Shown here one piece after another: positions 1 through 11,630 of a DNA stretch of 64,000 nucleotides. A program made the position numbers and the translations under genes. The stretch spans positions 57,247,727-57,311,726 of the forward strand of contig OZ012686.1 in assembly GCA_963942565.1 (NCBI GenBank), given 5' to 3'. The notes under the pieces were generated by a model that searched no databases, had not been told where the DNA came from, and worked only from the letters and a program-made list of their open reading frames with translations. The stretch's first letter is position 1, and each line of letters starts with the position of its first letter. Source of the stretch: Maea johnstoni (Eukaryota > Annelida > Polychaeta > Spionida > Magelonidae).

Positions 1-333
1 GGTCTATGGCAAAGTGGTTATCACTTACCCGGTTTGTAGAGTTTCAGCTCATGGCATTTGGCTAGGCGACACCGCTGGCAAGAGGTCTATGCCAAAGTGG
101 TTATCACTTACCCGGTTTGTAGAGTTTCAGCTCATGGCATTTGGCTAGGCGACACCGCTGGCAAGAGGTCTATGGCAAAGTGGTTATCACTTACCCGGTT
201 TGTAGAGTTTCAGCTCATGGCATTTGGCTAGGCGACACCGCTGGCAAGAGGTCTATGCCAAAGTGGTTATCACTTACCCGGTTTGTAGAGTTTCAGCTCA
301 TGGCATTTGGCTAGACGACACCGCTGGCATGAG
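1..333. repeat. Tandem repeat, four copies of an 83-bp unit
   Basis: Four near-identical units start at 1, 84, 167 and 250. Copies alternate between TATGGC and TATGCC near the start, so the array looks like two copies of a 166-bp dimer. The unit begins with TGGCAAAGTGG, close to a pol III A box as in tRNA-derived SINE heads, but I find no clean B box or tRNA fold. The array may continue beyond the left edge of the window. Confidence 0.9.
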
Positions 334-339
334 GTCCTA

Positions 340-876
340 TTTCCCTTAGTGATCACACATTGGCCGTCCTTCAGGCAAGTCAAACTCTGTGCTTCCTGCT
401 TCAGATTGCGAAGAAAGAATTTCTGAAAACAAACAAAATTCATTACCTCTCACAAAAGAAGAAAGTACCCCAAGTAGCATATGAATGAGGAATTAACAGC
501 TGTAACCTGTGAAGAAGACTGCTAATGAGTTTAATGACATATTCATGCCAGGAGGTATCCTTGAGGAGTATCGCCTAGGCCTATGACTGCATTGAAAAAC
601 AATATGAATTAGACAAAACATACAAGTATATCTATAGAGTGTTTGTAAGTTGGATTCTTATCAGCATTTCTCAACTGAAGACATTCCAGACAAATATTCT
701 GATTACATGATTATTACCAAAAATGGTACAAGGTTTTTGGGGGAACTGCAGGCATGAATTGGTGGTCTTAATGAACTGTGAAAAAAATCATAGTTTTCAC
801 ATAGGAAATTTGGGATCTGTTTGTAGAGCCCTACTATATTCAAAGGGCATAATGTTTTTTGCCAACTATACTCTTA
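340..876. other. No recognisable feature
   Basis: AT-rich sequence following the 83-bp array. Short reading frames here have no recognisable similarity and no convincing exon signals. Confidence 0.5.
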
Positions 877-879
877 TAA

Positions 880-1115
880 GGCCTAAAAAAAAAAGTTGTT
901 TGTTTCCTGTAACCCTACCCTAACAAGTTTTTATTCAAAAAAATCACTACCCTAAAGTTTTTTCTGCCCTCACAACTCCCAATCATCATAAAACATGCAT
1001 AAAACACACATTTTTGACCAAAAAAATAATGCAAAAAAAAATATTTTTACCGACCTACCTACCCTATTTTTTTTTTGGACCCTTACAGGAAACGAACAAT
1101 TTCTTTTTTTAGGCC
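880..1115. mobile_element. Harbinger-like (Tourist-type) MITE, copy 1
   Basis: Terminal inverted repeats of about 30 bp begin GGCCTAAAAAA and include TTGTTTGTTTCCTGTAA and its complement at the far end. The element is flanked by TAA at 877-879 and 1116-1118. A 3-bp TWA target duplication with GGCC-starting ends is what PIF/Harbinger elements leave. There is no coding capacity. Three more copies lie at 24.5, 26.0 and 29.1 kb. Confidence 0.8.
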
Positions 1116-1118
1116 TAA

Positions 1119-3214
<2,096 letters not shown>

Positions 3215-3407
3215 CCTGTTGGTAATATATTAGGGAATGATACCTGGCACATGGTGAGTCTCAGTGGTGTTATAGGATGAGCACTGGACTTATGACCAAA
3301 GAATCGCTGGTCCAAACCCAGGCAACATCACTGTGGACTGAGGATAGTACTGGCTGTACTGCTACTTGGTGTAGTAACATCAAATCTCAGTATACAATAG
3401 GGAAAAG

Positions 3408-3553
3408 TAATTGACCCCTTTACCCTCTTAATTGACCCCTTAACCCTTCTTATTGACCCCCTTACCCTCCTATTTGACCCCCTTACCCTCCTAATTGACC
3501 CCCTTACCATCCTATTTGACCCCCTTACCCTCCTAATTGACCCCTTTACCCCC
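3408..3553. repeat. Minisatellite of about 21 bp, seven copies
   Basis: About seven tandem units of the form ATTGACCCCCTTACCCTCCT, alternating between AATTGACC and ATTTGACC starts. A degenerate version is seen at 5757-5800. Confidence 0.9.
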
Positions 3554-3670
3554 ACATAGATAACACTTGTTTGAGGGCCTTGCTCTGGAGTCAGAACACA
3601 GTCAGAATTTTCTGGACCCTAGTACGAGTGCCGATGCAACTTCTATTGACCCTTTCACTAATACTGGGAT
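3546..3670. repeat. Dispersed repeat, first member (second at 5790-5910)
   Basis: The stretch following the minisatellite, containing GATAACACTTGTTTGAGGGC and TTGCTCTGGAGTCAG, recurs at 5790-5910 at about 85-90 percent identity by eye and again follows TTACCCCC-rich sequence. The two are members of one repeat unit that includes the minisatellite. Confidence 0.8.
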
Positions 3671-4550
3671 GTTGGATTTATTTTCCAATATAACTTGCAC
3701 AGTAGGTTATCTAAGACTGCCAGCATGTATGCATGTGAGATACAAAACCTTTAAGAAGCTTACAGTAATTCATTCAGACTTAACCTAATCCATGTGCATA
3801 GCAAGTGTAGCGGCGATTACAGTATACAAGGTCGTCACCCTCTTGGCCACAGCCTGCTACATAGTACATACTAAGGCAGATATTTTGGTGTCCACATTTC
3901 CATCTGTCTGTTCGTCTCTTGTCTCGCTTGACGAAAACTTCGCGAGAAATGAGCATCACTTCTGCATTAAGAGCACATTTTGCCGCCAGATCTTTTAAAT
4001 ATTGCTTAATCAAATAATAAATATGGATTGTTTCCTTTAAATTGAATTAAAATAACGTTTTGACGGCCGAAGTTCAGGCCAACAAACGGCGCTCGCTATC
4101 GGCGGAATATGGCACTAAAATGACGTCACAGTACAAAGGAATTCCACCACGTGCAATGATGTCATGCGAAAAGCAATCAAGGCACTATCTATGGTCATAT
4201 GTGAACACTAGCGCCATTGTTTATGCAGTACCAAACAGCGAAAATGAATTAGGCTTTCTCGTCATATTATAACACAGCCAACTATTTTCACAGGGTGAAA
4301 TAGACAAGGCTTCTTGCTTAAGGTCTCAATGTTTTTATTGATTTTTACATGTGACAAAAATACTTGATATAAGCATGCATTCAGTGATAAAAAAGTTCTA
4401 TAGTATGGTAACACCTCTTTTCCATTTGTCATTGTATATATATATATCGACAATTGCAACTCTGTACATCATTAGATAATTGTGCAGCATAGCCGTGATG
4501 CTCGGCGAGCAAGAAAATAAACAAAAAAGGCCTGTTTCCTTTTTTTAGGC
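3671..4550. other. Unassigned sequence
   Basis: No gene recognised. The short frame at 4060-4272 has no recognisable domain. A TATATATATATA run lies near 4435. Confidence 0.4.
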
Positions 4551-5022
4551 TAAGGCCACTCCAATTAATTTACTTGTCTTACGTGCTCAGGAGGTAGGAA
4601 ATGAGCCATTTTGGAATAAAAAAAAAAGTTGAAAAATGTGACTTTTTTATTTATTTTATTTTTTTAAGAGTCTGACGACTAGGACTGGCAGCAATATATT
4701 TCTACCAGCCTATTCTCAACTAAATAAAATCAATCAATCCATTAATCCCTGTAACCTGAAGGGTGGGAGGTATACCTCCTCAAGTCTGAGGCTCTACTAT
4801 AGCAATAATAGCTTCCTGTAGTTGATTGAATCACACTTACAAAGAATATTCTTAAAACTTGCACTTTTTTTTTTTTTTTTTTGGAGTCTGACAGAAAATT
4901 TCAAATCCACTTTCGTCCGTAAGACACCAAAGATGACTTTTTTTTCTTTTTTTTTTGAGTCTGACAGGATTTTTTTTCCAAAAAAAGCTCGTAAGACAAG
5001 TAATTAAATTGGAGTGGCCTTA
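4551..5022. mobile_element. MITE with 33-bp terminal inverted repeats
   Basis: The left end (4551-4583) and right end (4990-5022) are inverted copies over about 33 bp, starting TAAGGCCACTCCAATTAAT. The interior is AT-rich with two TTTGAGTCTGACAG-like segments and T-runs. TAA/TTA at the extreme ends followed by GGCC suggests Harbinger-like ends, but the two terminal triplets are not identical on one strand, so the exact boundary is uncertain. Confidence 0.8.
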
Positions 5023-6677
5023 CAAAAATAAAAAAAACTATTTTCGCAGGGTGCTCCAAGCTTGGTTGGATTCACTTAATAACCCATTCACATCCAGAAA
5101 CTACACATGGCCTGAGACTTTTTCTGATAATAAAGAAGTGTTATGCGAAATATTTGACAAAAAGCTGTTGTTCCTGTTTGATTTAACAATCACTCTTTAA
5201 ATACTTTTCAAGTATTTCTCTATCTGATGAGTTATGTTCTAAGTTGTCAAATGATGTGTGCACTTCAGATACGAAATGGGTTAAAGTTGAACTGCGATGG
5301 GGAGATTGCTATGGCCTTGATCTGGTTATGGTACACGCTTTATTAATGCAACCATGTTCAAGTTTAGGTGTTAGTTTTAGTTGCTGTTGATAGATCTATA
5401 TGGCACCAGTGGTGGTCACCCTGGTCAGTCAGTGGTGGTCACCCTGGTCAGTCAGAATCAAGAAATCCAAATAGACCCATGCTGGCCGCCTGGTGAGCCA
5501 ATATGGAACTAAATATGGGTAGACATTTTAGAATGGTATATAAACATTAGGTGAGTTATTAAAGAAGTGATAATTTTTCTTGGCCCAGGACTAGGCTAAG
5601 TCAAGTGGTGTGGATGCAGAGGTGTGAAATGTCTGCATCCCATTTGATGCATAAGATACCTATTAAGAACCCAATAATTTCCCTTTTATTACAGTTCCTT
5701 GAGCTGCTCATTGTGTAAGCAGTAGCACAGCCAGAGCAAGCTGGGTAAAGAAGTCTACCCATTTACCCCCTTACCCCCCATAACTGACTCCCTTACCCCC
5801 AGATAGATAACACTTGTTTGAGGGCCTTGCTCTGGAGTCAGGACACAGGATTTTCTGGATCCTAGTTCGAGTGTGGATGCAACTCTTTTTGACCCTATCG
5901 CTGACACTGTAAACCTCTGTCTTCTGGGTCAATATTACTTGATTTTATAAAATATTAGAAGATGAGTTGTTGGTAATTTCTCATTAACATTTCAGCTTCA
6001 AATATTTTCTCAACTATGCTTTCGCTTGAAAGATTTCTTGATAAAATTGCTGTGAGCATCAATGGGTTAAATCTAAGCCCTTACATGACCTTGCCATTGA
6101 TACTTGGGAAGCCAGTTGGGTTTGGGGAGTTGCCAGCTATAAATTGTTGCTCTCCAGGGTAGGCGGAGCCAGGATTTCCATAAAGGGGTCAGAGTTCTGT
6201 AAGAAATGGGTTCATTTTTTAAAGAGGGGTAGATCCACCTCATTGGTATTAAGAAAAAGCAAAGGAAAGTGACATTTTTAAGCAAAATATCAGACATTCC
6301 GAACTGTATAAGGGTGGTTTGATGAACCCCTTGAACCCCCTCTGTATCCACAACTGCTGGTCTAAAAATAACATCTTAAGGTGCGGCACCCAAATGACCT
6401 TGAATGTGAATATAGCAAAAAGGGCATGGGTTGTCCACCTAAAAACCCATAGATATAATTTCTGGCATGCCATCATAAGTACCCACGTGGCTTTTCAAGT
6501 GATATGTTCTTGAGGGAAAATAACCACCAAGAAGAAGAATGAAAGGACTTAAAGCTTGCATGTTTATGTAATGTCAGTAGGACCTGACAAATGATGAGTG
6601 CAGATCCCCTGTGGAGCATGTGCCCTTGTGGAGTAGTCACACTTGGCGCCCTGTCAGAATGACATGTCCTTATTTTG
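5023..6677. other. Unassigned sequence with short repeats
   Basis: No gene recognised. A direct duplication of a segment containing AGTGGTGGTCACCCTGGTCA lies at about 5409-5452, and the second copy of the 3546-3670 repeat lies at 5790-5910. Confidence 0.5.
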
Positions 6678-6685
6678 GGTGTACC

Positions 6686-7168
6686 CAGGGACTTAGCCAG
6701 GACACACTCTGCTTGTCTTTTGGACAGGCATATTCCTGAAAACCACCTTTTTGGACAGGCAAAAATTTCTGTGGAAAAAATTCAATTTTGAATTTTTGGG
6801 AGTAATAACCAACGATATTCCTAACAAACCATCTTCTAGGACAAAGCAAATATGTAAATTGCCCCTTATGACAAAATAGGCTAATATAATGCTGGCATGG
6901 CCAGGAGGCGAGCGCGAAGCTTCAGATGATTTCAATTTTTTTTTGTTCTGACCAAAAGATCATAAATTGACCGAAAGTTAATGGCATAAAATTACGATGA
7001 TTTCAACCTGTGGCAAAATCGCCAATTTGTAACAGGTTTGAAAGAGTAGTAAAAGGTATAGTTGGTATAAGGCTTTGAAGTAGATTAGTAGTTAATTCTG
7101 GACGGGCAGAAATTTCTCAATTGGTGTTTTGGACAGGCACATTTTTGAAATCCTGGCTATAGACCCTG
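6686..7168. mobile_element. hAT-like MITE, family A, copy 1
   Basis: Ends are CAGGGACTTAGCCAGGA and the inverted TCCTGGCTATAGACCCTG. Flanking 8-mers GGTGTACC (6678-6685) and TGTGTACC (7169-7176) match at 7 of 8 positions, the 8-bp duplication expected of hAT elements. Internal TTTTGGACAGGCA motifs near both ends are shared by the other family members at 8.3, 23.3, 29.7 and 42.4 kb. Confidence 0.8.
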
Positions 7169-7725
7169 TGTGTACCATGCTTTTATGGCCATGACAATGG
7201 CTTCAATCAACATGGCGCACCGCATCTTTAAATGTGTTTACAGCAAAACAAATTGGTGAAAATACTGACACCTATTCACTGTCAGGCTTGGCACATTAAA
7301 AAGTCACAAATAGTACTTTGAAACCTTTATATTTTTCTTCATTTTGATCATCCTCCCTCTGGAAATATACAAAATGAAAATATTTGACCATGCAGAGTAT
7401 TTATTTAGATTTTAATAATTAAGTGAGAGGGGAGACTGCCAAAACAAGCCTCCAGTACATTTTTTTTGAGGTGAATTGACCTAGTTCGGTACAGAGCCAA
7501 TCTTTTCTTATTTTCTTTAATATCTCTTTTCATTTTTGACCATGCTAATTCATTTCAATAAAAAATAAATGATGTATTCTTGAACCCTCAGATAGAATTG
7601 TCTAAGTATCTTGTTTATTGAGTTTGTAATGTCAGGGATCCAGCTGGTTGTCAAGGTAAGCAACACATGACAACGTTCAACGATGTTATCTCGTGCGGTT
7701 GGATGCCAAACAATTCAGCAAAGTA

Positions 7726-7900
7726 TATATTGCCTGAACAGTCCTCTGATGAGTAATTCATTTTCTGATGAGTAATTCACCAATATCATCTCAGCAGGGT
7801 GTAAGCTTTATGGGGAAAAAACTGAAAAAACAGCTTGGAGGGTACTTTTGTAATACTGCCTATTAACTTATTCCTCATCAGAAGACTTTTCAGGCAATAT
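7726..7900. mobile_element. Short foldback element
   Basis: About 27 bp starting ATATTGCCTGAACAGTC and running into CTGATGAG is repeated in inverted form at 7873-7899, with three mismatches. The interior has no coding potential. Confidence 0.65.
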
Positions 7901-8282
7901 TGCTTAATAATGGCCAAGTAATCAAATACAAACACAGTGGTCTGTCACTCTGCTCAGTGGTGGGCTGGTGGCCCAGCCAACCCCAGGTAATCCTGTTGTG
8001 AAACCAGTAAATGGCTGTACACCCTTTGCTCCATAATCAAATAGGCTTTGAAATTCCTAGAACTCTCAGTATTACCCTACAATAACATATTCAACCCCAT
8101 TAGCCACCTTAAGTAGTCTGAGAAGCAAATATTCATTGTAAAAGGGCATTGGGAAGGGCTTCATCTATAATAGTATAAGAAGGGTATACATGTTATGCTA
8201 ATGACCCCTAGACTGGTATGCCAGTCCTCTCAAGATTTTAATATTGATTACTATAAATGCGGTGCTGGTTTAGGCATCATGG

Positions 8283-8589
8283 CAGGGACTTAGCCTGGAC
8301 CCGTGCTGCCTGTCTTTTGGACAGGTAGTTTCCTAAAGACCTCTTATTGGGACAGGCAAAAATTTCCGAGAAGATTTTTCAATTTTGACTTTTGAGGGGT
8401 TATAACCAAATATATCCTTTTCACAAACCATCTTCTAGGACATAGCTGAAGTATTTTTTGACACACTATGCTACTATATGTAGCTGGTATAAGGATTTGA
8501 AGTATATTAGTAGCTAAATGTAACAGGCAGAAATTTTGGAAATTTTGCTCTTTTGGACAGGCATTTTTGAAATCCTGGCTAAGACCCTG
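8283..8589. mobile_element. hAT-like MITE, family A, copy 2
   Basis: Starts CAGGGACTTAGCC and ends CCTGGCTAAGACCCTG. Subterminal TTTTGGACAGG motifs lie in both halves. Adjacent 8-mers do not match convincingly here, unlike in other copies. Confidence 0.75.
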
Positions 8590-8759
8590 CATGCATGGGC
8601 ATGCTTCCCCTGGCCACATCCTTGCAGTGACTGGTAGCTCTATCAGAGAGAATAAATGGCCCGGCACATTCAATTTTATCTTCAAATCAGACAATAGTAA
8701 AATCAAGGGTCAGGAAGAGTATATTAGCAATCTGTCAGCTGTTTATCATATGTAACAGT

Positions 8760-9198
8760 AAGTGGTGGGACGAGTAATCGGAAGCTAGAGCTTTCGGTCG
8801 CTGGGGCCTCCGATCCGAGCGCTTGAGTCCAAAAATTGATCGCTCGGAAATTACGAGCCGATGACATTTTTATAGCAACACATGCTTCCGATGCATGTGT
8901 GGCCTGGCGACGGCCAAAACTCCCCAATTTGCACCAGATTTCTTGAACTAAAATGTGTTTTCTTAAGTCTACATGTCAGATGCATATTACACCATTTTCT
9001 GGTGCACCGATTCTCAATGCTGTGGTACACCGTATGTGTGCCGGACATGTGCCGGCATATGCCGAGGCACAATGTTGTTTTAAATCATTCGCCTTAAGAT
9101 CATGACAATGTGGCCGTAAAACTCTATATTGACTCGAGTTTTGGTTGCTAGATTTGCCAGGCGCCTGAGTTCATTTTTTGGGCAGAGTCCCAGCACTA
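8760..9198. mobile_element. hAT-like MITE, family B, copy 1
   Basis: Ends AAGTGGTGGGACGA and inverted GTCCCAGCACTA. The 8-bp flanks GTAACAGT (8752-8759) and GTAACAGT (9199-9206) are identical. A second family member with its own perfect 8-bp duplication lies at 24709-25231. The interior is rich in short GC-containing inverted motifs. Confidence 0.85.
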
Positions 9199-9304
9199 GT
9201 AACAGTGTGGTTTGAACTCTTTATATTACCTCCAATACTATTCTATCATACTTATTTCTTATTCTACTAAGAACGCCAATTTATAAAAAGTGAAGAAAAC
9301 TTAC

Positions 9305-10129
9305 CTTGCATGCCTCACAGATGAATGCGCCACAGTGGAATCCGGAGGCGGCGTCCCCACACACCCTGCAGGGTTCGTCCGTGGTGCTCCTCTTGGCCGC
9401 GGTGGAGCTGCTCACATTCCCACCAGGGGAGCCACCGTGCTTGCGTTTGGCTGACGACGAGCCCTTTTTCTCCTTATCAGAAGGCTTTTGATTGTCATTG
9501 GCTAGAGCACTTGATGGCACTGTAGAAGTGGGAGAAGAGGAGGAGGAGATGACCTGTGGAGCAACAGCGCTGACCGCTGGGCATTCCTCGCTGGATGGCT
9601 GACCGCAATCTGATGACACATTCACCTTTTCTGTTGTATCCACAGAATAGGCACGCAAACTGCGGGGCAAATAATGATCTAACCAATCGGATAGATTGGC
9701 CTTCCCTCTGTCTAATTCTGAGGAAGGACTCTCCTGTTTTGGAACGGTTTTTCCTTTTGAGGGAGATGAGCATATGACATCGTCCTGAAGATTCTTGACT
9801 CTAGAGGCACTCACAGTGGCCAAAGTAAAATCACTGATGTGTGATGCTTGTGGGGAAGGTAAAGTGAAAAATAAAGGTGAAATAGTTAAGGGGCTCAGTG
9901 TAGACATTTCAAAAGGCTTCTGGTCTGGACGGGTTTGCTCAGAGGTATCCATCCAATTAGTAGTTTCCGTAAGATCTTCCCTTGGGGATTGCATACCACC
10001 GCTCCTCTTTTGCAATGGAACTGCATGATCATTTCCAGACTCTTGAGTTACCAGGTTCTTCAGGTAGACCTTTTTCGGGTCCCGACTGACAGTGTTTTCC
10101 TCCAGCTGGCTAGGCGATTGAGCGTTCAT
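9305..10129 (-). CDS. Nuclear receptor, first coding exon (A/B region and start of the DNA-binding domain)
   Basis: 275 codons are read from ATG at 10129, with an in-frame TAA four codons upstream, so this start is likely. The exon ends exactly at codon 275 and is followed by a good donor (AAG then GTAAGT). Residues 1 to about 250 are Ser/Pro/Thr-rich and look disordered, as expected of a receptor A/B region, with a basic KRKHGG patch just before the domain. The end reads CRVCGDAASGFHCGAF then ICEACK, the four-cysteine first zinc finger up to the P-box. The CEACK P-box start and the HCGAF stretch resemble, from memory, the first DBD of two-DBD receptors (NR7, CEACKKFF) rather than the usual CEGCKGFF. 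The second finger and ligand-binding domain are not visible in the window and should lie further left. It is a nuclear, DNA-binding transcription factor; ligand and targets are unknown. Subfamily assignment is inference. Confidence 0.85.
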
Positions 10130-10245
10130 TTTGGGCCATTACTCAGGAATACACTGTATATAGGGTAAGCTGCAAGGAGAAGTGGATAGACGAAAAACAT
10201 TAAAACAGTGGCAACTGAAATTATAACAATAATAATGATAGTTTT

Positions 10246-10246
10246 A

Positions 10247-10292
<46 letters not shown>

Positions 10293-10496
10293 CAATAATG
10301 AAATCAATGATAATAATAATAATAATATTAATGATAAAAGTAATGATAATAACAATAATAATAGTAATAACAATAATGATAATAATTATAATAAAAGTAG
10401 TAATAACAATAATAATAACAATAATAATAATGATAATAATAATAACAATAATAATAATAATAATAACAATGATAATAATAACAATTAATAATAATG

Positions 10497-10569
<73 letters not shown>

Positions 10570-10600
10570 TAATAATAATGATGATAATAACAATAAAATC
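10246..10600. repeat. Trinucleotide microsatellite (GAT)n then (AAT)n
   Basis: A GAT run at about 10246-10292 is followed by interrupted and then pure AAT repeats to about 10590. It lies about 120 bp upstream of the nuclear-receptor start codon, so it may fall in that gene's 5' leader or promoter. Confidence 0.95.
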
Positions 10601-10610
10601 TAAAATGTTA

Positions 10611-11459
10611 ACAATAATGATTTGGACAACCGAACCCTTGAAATCCCTCCTCAGGACACACAATTTTTTGTGAGTAATTTCTAGAAATGCCATTTTTAAA
10701 CAAATAATTGCTTTTTTCACCCCAATAGAAATACCATGACATTTTGTGAGGATATTATGCCTTATTTAAGTAAATATAAGCTTATGAATGCAATCTGAAA
10801 ATACTTATTGTATCCGTTGAAAAGGAGAACACCTAAAATGCTACAATACCTATTGGCAATTTTGGCCACCCAGTTTCCACATCTTGCTTACGACACTGAT
10901 CAATGCAGGCTCTGACATACCTGCATAATAGAGCAAGTGAGAGCATCAGAACTGGCCTTCAGTACTTGGCTGAATTAACCAACTGGTGCTTTGTAGACTG
11001 ACCTGCAGACTTGATTTCACAGTTTGAGCACAGGCTAAGGCAACACCTGTGACTTGCCAAGTTTCAAGTGCCAAAACTGACAAAACTAGTGGTGAATTTT
11101 CCGACCAATCATCAGTCAACTAGTCTGGACAACTGACTATCAACGATTAATCAGTTCATCACACTTTCACGCTTCCTTTAGCTTCCTTTTATAGTATATA
11201 TTAGACACGTCACAGCCAGTATTTATAACCTTTCAAGTAGTGCTCAGACTCGGCCAAAAATCTTTTATTGATACATCCAAGATGACAATAGATTATCAAT
11301 AAAAAACGATAATTTGGTAACTTTCGTTCACCACAATGCCACTTCTCATAAAGCGTTATACTGGCGATCCCTCCGGTAAACAAAAGAGCCGCCATTTCAA
11401 AATTGATCAAAATCACGTTCATGGCAGGCTCATCAACGTGATTTTGAAGTCCAAAATAT
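10611..11459. other. Intergenic; fragment of hAT-like family C
   Basis: The part at about 10620-10740 (CCCTCCTCAGGACACACAA and following) resembles the left part of the family C elements at 15.5, 26.6 and 28.0 kb. Nothing else is recognised. Confidence 0.45.
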
Positions 11460-11630
11460 TGGGTTTAAGTTACGTCTGAAGACTTGGGTGGTGGATAATG
11501 TCAGCTGAGGCCGCTGGTGTTGAGTGGAAGCTGAGGGAGGAGCGCAGCATAGCCCGAAGCTTTCACGAAAACACCAGTGGCCGAAGCTGACATTTCCACC
11601 ACCCAAGTCTAAAGGCGTAACTTAAACCCA
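11460..11630. mobile_element. Long palindrome (foldback MITE)
   Basis: Two arms of about 70 bp are inverted copies. The left arm starts GGGTTTAAGTTACG and contains GACTTGGGTGGTGGA and AATGTCAGCT; the right arm ends CGTAACTTAAACCC. A few mismatches and a short GC-richer centre are present. No coding capacity. Confidence 0.8.

Noticed and set aside
8344-8706. 120-codon minus-strand frame
   Set aside because: Lies almost wholly within the hAT-like MITE at 8283-8589 and matches no protein.
10126-10720. Long Ile/Leu- or Asn/Met-rich frames on both strands
   Set aside because: Pure products of the trinucleotide microsatellite.
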